A stretch of DNA of 64,000 bases, from the NCBI RefSeq assembly GCF_026151205.1, contig NC_087076.1:20950828-21014827 (forward strand), written 5' to 3'. This stretch comes from Bolinopsis microptera. Taxonomy: Eukaryota; Ctenophora; Tentaculata; Lobata; Bolinopsidae. Position numbers and translations under genes: made by a program. Below the pieces are notes generated by a model. The model had not been told where the DNA came from, did not search any database, and saw only the letters and a list, made by a program, of their open reading frames with translations. How positions within the stretch are numbered: position 1 is the first letter of the stretch; each line of letters starts with the position of its first letter. This document shows, one piece after another, positions 45,171 to 55,935 of the stretch.

Positions 45171-45362
45171 TTTACAGTTTTTAGGACTTCAGGAAATATA
45201 CCTTTGGTCATAAGGATATTGAAGTATTCGATAATTATGTGCAATTAATGAGATGACCTTTTTACTACACTTATGGGAAATGTCACTGGCTTTACCATTT
45301 TCGAACTCATTATGTTTTTCAATATTTCGTTCGAGGAGCAATTCTTCTAGGCCTAACATATT

Positions 45363-45752
45363 GCCTGATTTTGGTCAGATAACAGAAAGAAATGGAAGAA
45401 AACGAAATAGACTAAGGTGGAAAGAAACCCCATTTTGCCACAAACCCAAATTTGATCATTACTGATATAGTATGTTTGATTGTTGATATTGAACTGTGAA
45501 AAACAGAAGAAAACATGGCTAATTATTAACGAATCAGGGGAAAGCAAAAGAAGAGCAAAACCAAGCCCCCATTATCATGATTACCAAAGAATAGTTGATA
45601 GAAGAATAGTTGATAGAAGAGCTTAGAGGCAATTGCTAATGATTCAATGATTGGTTTGTCTTATTGCACCAAAGCTGATGAGACACGGAATAATTATTAT
45701 GGCTGCATATATTTCCATGTAAACTTTCATGACTTCCTGAACCCAAGAATGA
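45363..45752. other. Spacer at the centre of the palindrome
   Basis: About 390 bp that do not pair between arms. 45,363-45,490 recurs inverted at 35,690-35,850. Short tandem GAATAGTTGATAGAA units occur at 45,590-45,620. No gene was recognised. Confidence 0.6.
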
Positions 45753-45949
45753 AAATAATATTAGGCTTGAAGATTGCTCTTCGAACGAAATATTTGAAAA
45801 TCATAATGAGTTCGAAATGGTTAAGGCCAGGTTTCCCATAAGGTGTTGTAAAAGGTTCATCTCATGTATTGCACATGTATAATTATCGAATTACTTCATT
45901 ATCCTTATGGACCAAGGTTATTTTCCTGATGTCTGAAAAAACTGGGTAA

Positions 45950-46450
45950 AATATAACACCTGTATTTAAGAAAGGTAACACAGAAGAAATCGAGAACTAC
46001 CGTCCTATCTCAACACTCGTCCGTCTTCGGTTAGAAATTTGAAAAGCTCATATTTTCTAGAATATACGGATTTGTTAGCTCCCAGGGAGTTTATACGAAG
46101 ACACAGTTGGATTTAGGAAATCTCATCTAGTTCATGAGTCTTTACTCTGTTAGATTTAACTACGAAATCTCTTAACTTAAGAATCATGTTTTAGGAATAT
46201 TCATTGACCTATGCAATTAAGCTTTTGACACATCAACATTAAAATTCTTATAATTAGAGGGATGTGGAGTAAGTCGGAGTTGCAAATTATCTCATTAAAT
46301 GCTAAGTAAGTAAGTATGTAAGTAAGTAAGTAAGATTATGGACATAACATCTCACAAGGTGTCTACAAAAAATTTCATTGCACTAAATAAAAAATATTTT
46401 AAAATAAAATATATTTTCATCAACTAATATTAATAAGTTATCATATTCAT
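45950..46450 (+). pseudogene. CR1/Jockey-like LINE RT fragment and 3' tail, right-arm copy
   Basis: NTEEIENYRPIS, then EKLIFSRIYGF, then SHESLLCLDLTTKSLNL and, after a frame change, GIFIDLCN-AFDT with KLEGCG-like sequence. These are RT blocks 1-3 of Jockey/CR1-type elements. From 46,295 a GTAA microsatellite and an AT-rich tail follow, the same tail as at 3,056-3,260. The domain jumps from block 3 to the tail, so it is internally deleted. Confidence 0.6.
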
Positions 46451-49400
46451 TTTTTCATGGGGATTTACAGAAGATATTAACTGCCCCACTATTAACTCAA
46501 GGAATATTGGTTTGTTGAACTCAAATATATAAACTTAAATTTTTTCATTCTGTAAAGTCAGGTGGAGGTGAAAGTTTAAATCGGGATAAAAATTGTACGA
46601 CTTCATATCTGCCCAAACGTATCCTGTTTCACATTACGTCAATGGGTTATTGACCTAAATAATCAACCAATAGAATGGGTCGGGTCGTACGATCGGCTTC
46701 ATCATGATATGATAGCATGATCAGGGTTGCATGAAACGTAAGAGAAAAGTGTTTTACTAGGGAAAAAAGTCAGGAGGAGGGGGGGTCAGGTCATGTTTAG
46801 TAATATTGATGTCGGAGGGAGGGGGTTGGGTCTTGATTACGGTTGATTAACGGAAGGGGGGTAAATCATTGATAAAATTATTGATTACGTAATATGTGAT
46901 CGACCCCTTAGTTTATCATGGTTCCCGATACGACCCAGTATCATGTGATTTCCACGTATAACGTGATCACAATGTATTGTTCTAGGGGGGGGAATGTAAA
47001 TTTGAATTATTATTTAATATAAATATTTATGATGAATTTAAAAAATGATTGAATCATTTATGATAATATACATTATTGAAATATCAAGCATTAAATTTAT
47101 AATATCGATAAGGTTTTAGATAATTAAATAATCTTTGCGTAATTCATTTTCGTTGTCGTTGGTGTGGTCGTGTCTAAGTTTATTAATCTCGAACATCGTA
47201 TGTAGTTTTTTTTGAAATTGTATGAGTGTGACTAAATTACTTAATAGTAAATTAACACTTGTAACTCGTATTTCGGCCAGCAATTATTTAGGAAAACAAT
47301 CATAAAAGTTATATTACTCCCCATTATATATAACAATTTTGTTGAAATTAGGTCAGCTTACGTAAAAAATTAGTTTTATTGACTAAATTAGTTTGAGCAT
47401 TTTCAATGGTCAGATTTTGAGTTTTCTACGAAATATTATAACCTATTTTGTCTTTTTTTGACACTTTTAAAGGTAATCAAGGCCAATTATCTCTCCCAAA
47501 TAATTTAGGTTCGGCAGTTAAGTATGATTGAAAGGTTTTGACAAATTTTCAGCATGATTGATGTTCAGGATACGAAGATATGACAGGATAATACGAAAAA
47601 ATCAACGAATTTCGCTCAGATTACGCGACTTTTACACGTACACCATAATTTTTGCTCCAAAAGCGGCACCAATAATATGGCACCTAGGCAAAACTAACTG
47701 ATCATTCCAAAAAGGGTATGACAAATTTGGACTGTGAAATTTCTCACAGTCTCTAGAAAACAATGTTACAAAAATTTTTGAAAATCGAGCTAGTTTATTT
47801 TTATCGTGCCCCCCTAATTCAGGGCCACTAGAACGTAGAGATCGGGTTAAATAAAAAATTCACGCAACAGGTCGAAGTCCGAGTTAGTAGTGATTAATCA
47901 TTCATTAATGCAGGACAATGGCCGAGCCTGAAACAGCGCCCCTCCCAATACTACGAGATGGAGCAAAAAAGATTAAGGTTTCTTTACATAGCGATGCTGA
48001 TCAAGTTGGTTGACGCAGTTGAAATTTTACCTGCCGGCGTAATCACACAAATATGGTTTCTGTGAGATTGGGGTCTCCTTTTTCAGGAAGGGATTTAGAT
48101 ATTATCCTTTATGTATTGAAGGTTTTTAGGCTACACGACGCTTGCTGTTCCAATGGCGAGGTTATGTGAGATAAGACACTTTGCTCTGTTCATGGTATGG
48201 TTCCATCATCTCTACCATTATATCTGCTCGGTGGTCCCAACTTCTATTACGTTTCTACTTTAGAGCTCTCATAGGATTTGGCTGTGGTTTAATACCATGA
48301 CAATAATTGGAGTTTTTGGTGCGAGAACAAATTTCTTCTATTGAGATTCTACAACATTTTCTTTCTTCCATGACTGCATTGCATTTACTTATGGAAAGTG
48401 CTGGGCTTCGCTAATGGGTTGGCTTTCTTCTTGAACACTAGGCTGGCGGGATCGTTTGTCCTCTTAAATCCATTCCATTTGTTCATCCCTACAATAATCA
48501 TGCTAACTTTGTTTCATTGAGGAAGAAGGCTGATTTACTGATTCAACGACCCGGAATGAACTCCAGTCCGTTAAACACTGTCTGTGAGAGTTCTAAAGGC
48601 GAGCATTTTCGGGTGCTTCAGTAGCTTCTTAGGTATGGATGTATCATGCTTTTCCAACACTTTTCAGGAATTACATTTAACCGACGAATCTGTAGTGGTC
48701 GTAAATGTGAGAAATGGTACATGGAGGTCAATTTATGATCCATTGCGGCGGGTCAACGGCCTAGCCCTACATCTTGGAAGGGCAGGATAGGATTTTTTTA
48801 GGCCACACAATTCAATTTCATGCCCTCAAAACACCTTTTTGCTTGGTTTTTGCCCAGATTAACGGGTCATTTCTAGCAGACCTGGCTTTATCATAGTAAT
48901 CGCTAATGATGGGCATACGGAAAATTATGTTATTCGATGCTGGGGCAGAGAGACCATCCTAAATTACGATGTGGAGTATTTTGGCTGTTGGCCTATCTTT
49001 GGGTGGTCGCCTGATGGAGGTGGGCAGTTTATAGGTGAGGTGATACGGTACCATCTCTCGTTGTTTTTTTCTGGATCGTTATCTTCTGTTATAGTTGCTT
49101 GATAGTGAGTCTCGGAGAGGTCGCTGTGATTTGGTCATTCATTGAACGGAAAGTGACAAAAGGGACTTGACGAGAGTTATTTTAAAAAACGTAGTAACTT
49201 TGGTTATTTATAGATTTTTTTGAATCAGGAAAATCGAGTAGTTTTGTGATAAGGAAGTATCATAGGACTTGATTTCTTCCTCAGAAAACAATAGATTTAA
49301 TTTTGTTTAAGACGTGTTCTTTTTTATAATTGAAAAAAATAAGAAAAATTAAGATTAAAAGTAAGAAAATATCGGTTGTTTCTGTCTCATTAAAATTGTG

Positions 49401-51479
49401 AATGTAGGCTTTTATGAAAAGTTCTTTCGTATGAGGGGGGGGGTCTCACATCCTTTTTAATCAAATTTACAATGATTGGTTCAATTTTTCATATTCTTTT
49501 TCATTATATTTTATCTATAAAAGTTTTATTTATAACTTTATATTACAAGACTTAATTTCTCACGAGGGTTCTAACATTTTTTTTTTCTGTTTTACTCTGC
49601 GGCCGTTGCATATTTCTGTAACCGTTTATTCTTTTACCTTTATAGTTATACTCGACTTCACTATAATCGCACCTCTTCTTTTGTATGATGCTTTGACTAA
49701 TTTTCTAGATAAATATTTGCCAAAAATTTAGTCATTGGTGATAAATTTATGAGGAAAACTATTTTTATATAGGGGTCATTCATAATGTTACAAGGTTTGT
49801 TTTATATCTAATTTCCCACTGGTTCGTAGTTAAAATTATATTCATAAATTATTCGTGGTTTATCTCAAGTGCTTAACTACATTACTATATTTTCTAGTGT
49901 AACCGGCCTTCGGCCGGGATTCACTGCCGCAGTTAAAATGGGTAGGAGTAATTACCCGCTGAGTCAAAGCCGCATTAGGCGGCAATTCTATTTGGAGTTC
50001 CCTCAACGTATACAATAGTATATCTGTACCCCACGACTATTACACCTCATAATTCCTCGTCTTTACCGATTCAAATGTTTTAGAAATTAACCTTATTCTA
50101 ATCCGCACCACACCCGCCTTATATTTGAATACAGCATTACATTGTCGTATGAAAGTAAACAAACAGACCGAAATGAGTGGCTCACCCTCCTAATAAGATG
50201 ATAGTTTTTCACCGCATATTACTTTTGTGTATGAAAGTATGAAACTTCGGTACAGTTTAAAAAGACGCAATCAGTAGCCCTATTCTCCTACTCTCTTGCG
50301 GTGCTAATCCTAATTACCAAAGTTACAATCTACAGTGCCAGTAATTAGAAAGAGAGCGAAATAGGAAGAGAAAGTGGAGGCCATTTTTAGTTGGTCCCCC
50401 CCCCACTCCATATTGTTGCTTTAATAGTTCAAAAACCATCATTTAAGCCACTTACCGTCTGGCCGATTTAAAAAAAATTGATATGGGCTTGTCAGAGTTT
50501 TGTCGGACACTATACCGAAAAAACAGTTCCGTAACTCTTACCATTTTCTTTGTATATCCGTTCGGTAATTACACACGAACGAATCAGACACACATTTGGT
50601 GTTATTAAAGTTGTTCATTGCTTCAATCTTAACCTTTAACTGATGTAATATGCTTTCTTACAAAAATCAATTTTATTCAATCTTAACTTTGTTTTCCCAC
50701 AAATTGTGTTCTTTGAGTTATTGAGCCACATCCGTGCTAATAAACTTAGCTACATCTGAAAGAAACTTACTCATGGCTTCTAGTACATATATATGTATAA
50801 GAACATCATTGTTTTTAAGCATACACCATAATCCATGCACCTTGACGCCGAATCTAGGCCTATCATATCTAGTGTCCGCGGTTGTTAAATTTAAATTGCT
50901 GTTGATTTATGAAAGAATCCGTAGACTTCTTTTATTCACTGATCCACAAAACTAGCACAAGCTTGTTCCAGCAAATCATCAAACATTGTCGGTTTCTCTA
51001 ACTAGATGTAGAAGATACTTTCAGGTCTCCTTAAAAGCACAGCTGGGTGGTTCGAACTGATCAACCAATCTACCCGCTCTAGCACACGGTCCACTATGAT
51101 AATAGTGTTGATTCTTTGTGCTAATGATATGTGAGAATACTGTGCTGTCGGAGAACTTTTGTCGGAGAGTCCCGCTTGATCAATGATCTGTTTTCTGGAA
51201 GACAAGAAGTCGTTACTAATATTTACTGATAATTTTGATATAAACCTCATTGATATGTGTTGGGCCAATTAAAACGTTAACTATTAGGTGAGTGCTCACT
51301 GCTCACATCTACATTACACCATTTTAAGAATTTGACCTGACTGGGATACGATTCCGACCGCCATGGCCAGTGGCTCCTGCACCATCAGTCCATTAAAAAA
51401 CAAATTAAAAAACTCCTACATTCTCTATCGCGCCCACATTAAGTGATCATTCTCCGAACTAAAAGAACGAGTTCAAGGT
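46451..51479. other. Interior of the right arm without a recognised gene
   Basis: Mirror of 39,601-44,640. Sub-segments at about 47,575-47,760 and 50,830-51,110 recur as direct repeats outside the arm at 54,885-55,060 and 54,600-54,870. No supported gene. Confidence 0.4.
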
Positions 51480-51880
51480 TCCGAGGTTCTTATTCACTGT
51501 ACAGTGATTTTGGATTGTTCTTAAAGGCCACCGTCATTAATAACCAACTGCAATCGATGTATTTTCGAGACGCTAATTCCGAATCACCCCAACTAATATA
51601 AAGTGTTAAATGCTACCTGACGAGATATTCGGCGAAAAAAACTGTCTCGATCACGTGATATGACCGGATAAGGAAGTTAAGGTCTAATTTTTCGTTAGGG
51701 TTAGAGATTTCCAGCATATGTTTTGTTATGGACTTGGGTTAGGGTTGGGATCAGAATTAGTGGGTTAGGGTTTCGATTCAGTCGTTCGGACTGCTAAATA
51801 AGGGTGTTGAAAATAGTCACGTGACAGTCGAGTGTAGTGTGGATTAATCGTTCATCCATCAAGGTTTGCTCGCCGGGTCC
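51480..51880. repeat. Copy of the 4.2-kb inverted-repeat element (right arm)
   Basis: Inverted counterpart of 39,215-39,600, with CGACTGTCACGTGAC-type, CAGCATATG and GTTAGGGTTAGAG segments that correspond to 4,290-4,680. Confidence 0.7.
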
Positions 51881-53079
51881 CCGAAAAACAAAAGGACGTT
51901 CTTGAGAGATTATGGGTTTTAAATATAAAATTTTAATTTCTATTACGTGTTCGTTATATCATCTTCTCGAGTATCATTCCATCCAACAGTAATTTCTCCT
52001 TTTGGCTCAACCTTAGAAGAGAGCCTGCAGTTGTTGCAGTATGTGCTGTTCACCTGCATCCGTTCGAACCACTATTCCAATCTTCTCTTTTTGCGGGTTA
52101 TTAAGGTATAAGTTCGTGAAGGGTTGTTGTTCTCAGCTTCAGGGTTCGGTTCGTACTGAAATTTAAGTTCTTATACTCTATGACACCGTGGTAAATCATT
52201 GCCGTTCGAGATGGTTTCGCTTTTTTTCCTATGATCGTGACAATCTAGAGAGTGTTTTATGGAGGCAGCCTCGGCTAACATCATACACCCTCACAACGAA
52301 AGAGGAAAGAGATCACGGAAAGAGGAACATCCTATGGTACCAATCCCCATTAATCGCGCTTAACGTTTCACCAACATCGGAATGAAAGTTCTTCGCCATT
52401 TCATTTTGGATTATAGCATTTCCGAAAAACCTACACCGTCACAAAATCATCAATAGGAATTCTGTTATAAATAGCTATGCTGCATGCAAGTTTGGATTAA
52501 AAGGCTACTCAAAAGACACAACAAAACAGTCTAGAGAAGCAATTGAAAAGAGAAAAGCTTTCATGACCCACGATGGTACAATCACCGACAAAACTTCAAA
52601 AATCTAAGCACAGATGAGTTATCCGGGGACTATCAAAAGTGCTATATATGGGACTCAAGGATGAAAACATTTGAATATACCTTTATTTAGCCAATTGCAT
52701 ATTTCATAGACTGGAAGATTTAGACAACAATTAGTCTCGAACTTACTCGACTTAGGGCGGCATTCAGCGTACGAACAGAAAATAGTTCTTCTTCCAAATC
52801 TGTCTATCCAGCATGAGTTTGTTAATTCTTTGCTGTCGTTCAAGCCCCTGTGTACCTTCCGAAGGATGTCATTGTATGTGAGAATGTAGTCTTCCCCACT
52901 TCGACGATGTCCTTGAGAGGGGTTCCCGAAGAGAAGTTGTTGACACAATAGTTCTTCATGTCTGGCTAAATGACCTGCGAGATCTCTCTCATCCGATGCA
53001 GCTCAGTATCTTTATAGGTTGCTCTGTTGAGGTGTCCATACACATTGGCGCGTTAGTCTGCCGCTCTTTCCAGTCAATG

Positions 53080-54240
53080 TTCAGCTGCCTTTTCTCAGCA
53101 TTCTCGTATTACATGCATCAATACGTTTTGCGAGGGTCTGGCTGATCAGTCCATGTTTCAGAGCCATATAGAAGAATGGATGACTCGACTGTAGCACGAA
53201 CGAACAGTCGTTCTTGAGATTCTTCGACATATCCGACTTCCATACATAGCTTCCATTCTGGTCACACGCTCCCATGCTTAGCTTTCCTCATATTCGAAAT
53301 GTCCTTCTCGAAATCTTCACATTCTACTACCCCCAATGTATACGATGTCATCGACTTTCTCAATGTTCTTCCCACTCCAGCAACCAGAGTCGGGTTATCA
53401 TCATCTCTTATGTTGATTCCCATGTTGAGGTGGAGTCCAACGGTGTTGGCTGCCAGTTCAGCGACTCCTGGGAATCTTGTGCTCCGCAAACACTATCTGT
53501 TATAAGAGCAAGGTTGTCAGCTTGTCGATCAGTGACCTTGACTGCACGGGATAGCGACGGCTTTTCTAGGGTGTAGAGTAAACCAAATGTACCTACCCTC
53601 TAGGGACTCCCTCATAATCGTAGTCAATTACGATTATGAATAGGTAGGGGGCCAAAGTGTTCCTACATCCTCCTGATAGATGAAGAATGCTTCACTCAGG
53701 ACATCCTCGGTAATACTACGTGGCAAATGTGATCTGAATTAAATTTATGTATCAAGCCTACCAATCTCCTTGGAATTCATATGCCAGGAGGATCTTCATG
53801 AGGGAGTCCCACGGGGTGCACGCTTGGGTCCATGTCGATCGCCTTCTTGAAATCATATACAACTAGTCATTTTTCTTAGGCCAGGTATATGACTAGTTGT
53901 GAACCTACTCTCTCTGAATCCGTTCTGATTGATCCTAAGATGTCTTCCATGGCTAGGTGTGATCATGTTCTGTATCTTCTTTTTGAGAGTCTTCTTCAAT
54001 ATAGGATGTCAGTGAATACCTCTATAGTTATCTACTTTGGTCAAATTTCCCTTTCTTTGGAAACAGGCACGTGTTTAGTTACTTCCAATGGTCAGGAACA
54101 TCGCCATCAACCTAGTGATTTATTGCAGAAGTCAAGGATAAATCATCTACATCAACAAACAATAGATGTGATTCAAATTATATTATTTTGCCTTAAAAAA
54201 ATGTATCCTAGTCAGTAAGAAGTACGCCCATATGGGCATT
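53080..54240 (-). pseudogene. RTE/CFDP2-like LINE reverse transcriptase fragment, right-arm copy
   Basis: The minus strand reads NIRDDDNPTLVAGVGRTLRK, VECEDFEKDISNMRKAKHG and MGACDQNGSYVWKSDMSKNL, then FYMALKHGLISQTLAKR and NTRMLRKG. This is a cleaner version of the fragment at 37,020-38,110, still broken by frameshifts. Differences between the two copies are scattered indels and substitutions. Confidence 0.75.
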
Positions 54241-54559
54241 TCTTAGAAAATTTCGTTAAGCCTGGATTTCATTTATAGGTGAGGGGGATAAAAGGTGGGG
54301 GGGGGGGGGGGGGTTTACTAAAAATATGTTAGGGGTTTAACAGTCAGTTCCATTATGTTGGGTCTTATACTACCACGTTTGTTTATTTTTCATAGTTGTT
54401 GCTTCCAAATGGATATGAACTACTAGTTGCGATTTGATTCGTCACCAAACATTCCGTCGATTTTTGGGGGCCACACCCAATTCAACATTACATTGCAAAT
54501 TTAAACTGGTGACGGGTGTTGTGTTTGTGAACTTGTTATGTGGACTCATTATGAAGATA

Positions 54560-55060
54560 TAAAACAGATTATTCAACAATATCCATGCTTCCATGATGCC
54601 TCGAATCTAGGACCATCAATATCTCATTGTCCGGTGTTATTAAATTTAAATGCTGTTGATTTATGAAGAACCGTAGTTTTCTTATTCACTTGACTCCACA
54701 AAACATAGCACAAGCTGTTCCAGCAATTCATTCAAACATTTCGGTTTCTCGGACTAGATGTAGTAAGTACTTTCAGGTCTCCTTACTTAAAAGACAGTGG
54801 GTGGGTTCAAACTGATCAAACCAATTACTCGCCTCTATCACACGGTCACTATCGATAATTAGTGTTAGTTCATTTGAGATATGGACAGAAAATACAACAA
54901 AAAATCAACATATTTCGTCAAAATTACGCGACTTTTACACCTACTTTTGCTTCAAATGCCGACGCACGATCAAATATGGCACTAGGCGAAACTCACCGAT
55001 CTTTTCCATAAAATTAATCTAATCGAACACCAGATAGAATATCCATCTATCACAGTCTCT
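54560..55060 (+). repeat. Scrambled direct copies of right-arm segments beyond the palindrome
   Basis: 54,600-54,870 is a direct copy of about 50,830-51,110 (GCTGTTGATTTATGAA, ACTAGATGTAG, TACTTTCAGGTCTCCTTA). 54,885-55,060 is a direct copy of about 47,575-47,760 (ATTACGCGACTTTTACAC, AATATGGCACTAGGC, CACAGTCTCT). Their order here differs from the order in the arm. Confidence 0.75.
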
Positions 55061-55074
55061 GTATGTGGGTGCAG

Positions 55075-55152
55075 GTTGACGGAGCTTTAAGTGATAATGA
55101 ATGGCAGGCTACGGGCTGGTCGTGGGAGGATATATTTGAAGATGGCAAGTAA
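55075..55152 (+). CDS. Orphan terminal coding exon of an unidentified plus-strand gene
   Basis: After the acceptor GTGGGTGCAG the frame reads VDGALSDNEWQATGWSWED, then IFEDGK and TAA at 55,150-55,152. AATAAA follows at 55,191-55,196. Trp/acidic-rich composition, acceptor, stop and close poly(A) signal together look like a real last exon. The repeat match at 54,885-55,060 stops about 15 bp before it, so its intron and upstream exons are lost in repetitive sequence. I do not recognise the protein. Its C-terminus does not resemble B9D1 as I remember it. Confidence 0.45.
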   Translation, partial: VDGALSDNEWQATGWSWEDIFEDGK

Positions 55153-55935
55153 CATTTTGACCACGTAACTTCACACTGGTATTAAGTTCAAATAAAAGTG
55201 CCAAGCTTAAGGCAGTATTCTAAAGTATTATTTGCAAATATTCTAACCAATTAGTTTCTGAAATACATTGTTTTCAGAAAAGACTCATTGGTAACCATCG
55301 GTAACCGATCATACGTTCATTAAAGACGCCTTGGAAAGCATACTTCACTGACACACAAATTCGTCTGGAAATTTATTTTTGGATAAAGATGTCATTAGGT
55401 GATTACACCATTAGGTGATAACACCATTTGGTGATTACACCATTAGGTGATAACACCATTAGGTGATTGCACCATTACTAGACTTTCGAATACACTCCCG
55501 TGATAACTGTCAGTGTGTCACGTTTCTAGAAAAGAATTTGTTGAGGATTCATTTTGTTGATATTTTTCTCTCTATTTTTGTTTCATGTGGTTGTATTAAT
55601 TTGTGTCAACCAACCAACATTGAAAGTTTTAGACAAAACATCGATACAATGACGATTGAAATATAAGAATTAAAATGAAAGTCAAATTAAAGAAACTTTG
55701 AAAGTTTCAACTTTAAGATGCTTAATGATGGTCTTAGAACCTTCCGAGACGGACTCTCCAGGGCCTCCTCCCATGCATAGTTCTAGATTCTAGATAACCG
55801 ATACAGACAAATAATTCCGTTTTTGTTCATATTCATTTATGCATTATTAAATGAATCAGATGATAACCTAGAAAAATGTTGAAGAAACTTGAACATTTGT
55901 TTAATAGCTCTAAATATAAATAAAGTTCTTGTTTC
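55153..55935. other. Convergent 3' intergenic region with a 16-bp repeat
   Basis: 55,392-55,478 holds about five units of CCATTAGGTGATTACA/AACA. Candidate poly(A) sites are AATAAA at 55,191 (plus) and ATTAAA at 55,905-55,900 (minus, for the CCDC66-like gene). Nothing else was recognised. Confidence 0.6.

Larger units (their letters stand above)
36735..45362 (+). repeat. Left arm of a very large imperfect palindrome
   Basis: Pairs with 45,753-54,420 in inverted orientation along its whole length. Anchor pairs checked by eye: 36,785-36,905 with 54,230-54,370; 38,490-38,660 with 52,420-52,600; 42,015-42,110 with 48,930-49,030; 45,295-45,360 with 45,755-45,825. All anchors give one centre near 45,560. 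Arm identity looks roughly 80% in the pieces aligned, with both substitutions and single-base indels. Content from outside inwards: RT fragment, TIR-repeat copy, AT-rich blocks, LINE 3' tail, second RT fragment. Confidence 0.85.
45753..54420 (-). repeat. Right arm of the very large imperfect palindrome
   Basis: Inverted partner of 36,735-45,362. The poly-C run of the left arm (36,825-36,840) appears here as poly-G (54,298-54,314), and (C)n at 41,458-41,470 lies opposite a GCGGCCGTTGCAT context at 49,600, so homopolymers differ in length. Beyond 54,420 the pairing fades. Confidence 0.85.

Noticed and set aside
36735..54420. Polinton/Maverick or other large autonomous DNA transposon with long inverted repeats
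   Set aside because: The arms make up nearly the whole structure and contain LINE fragments; no polymerase B, integrase or packaging genes are seen in the spacer.
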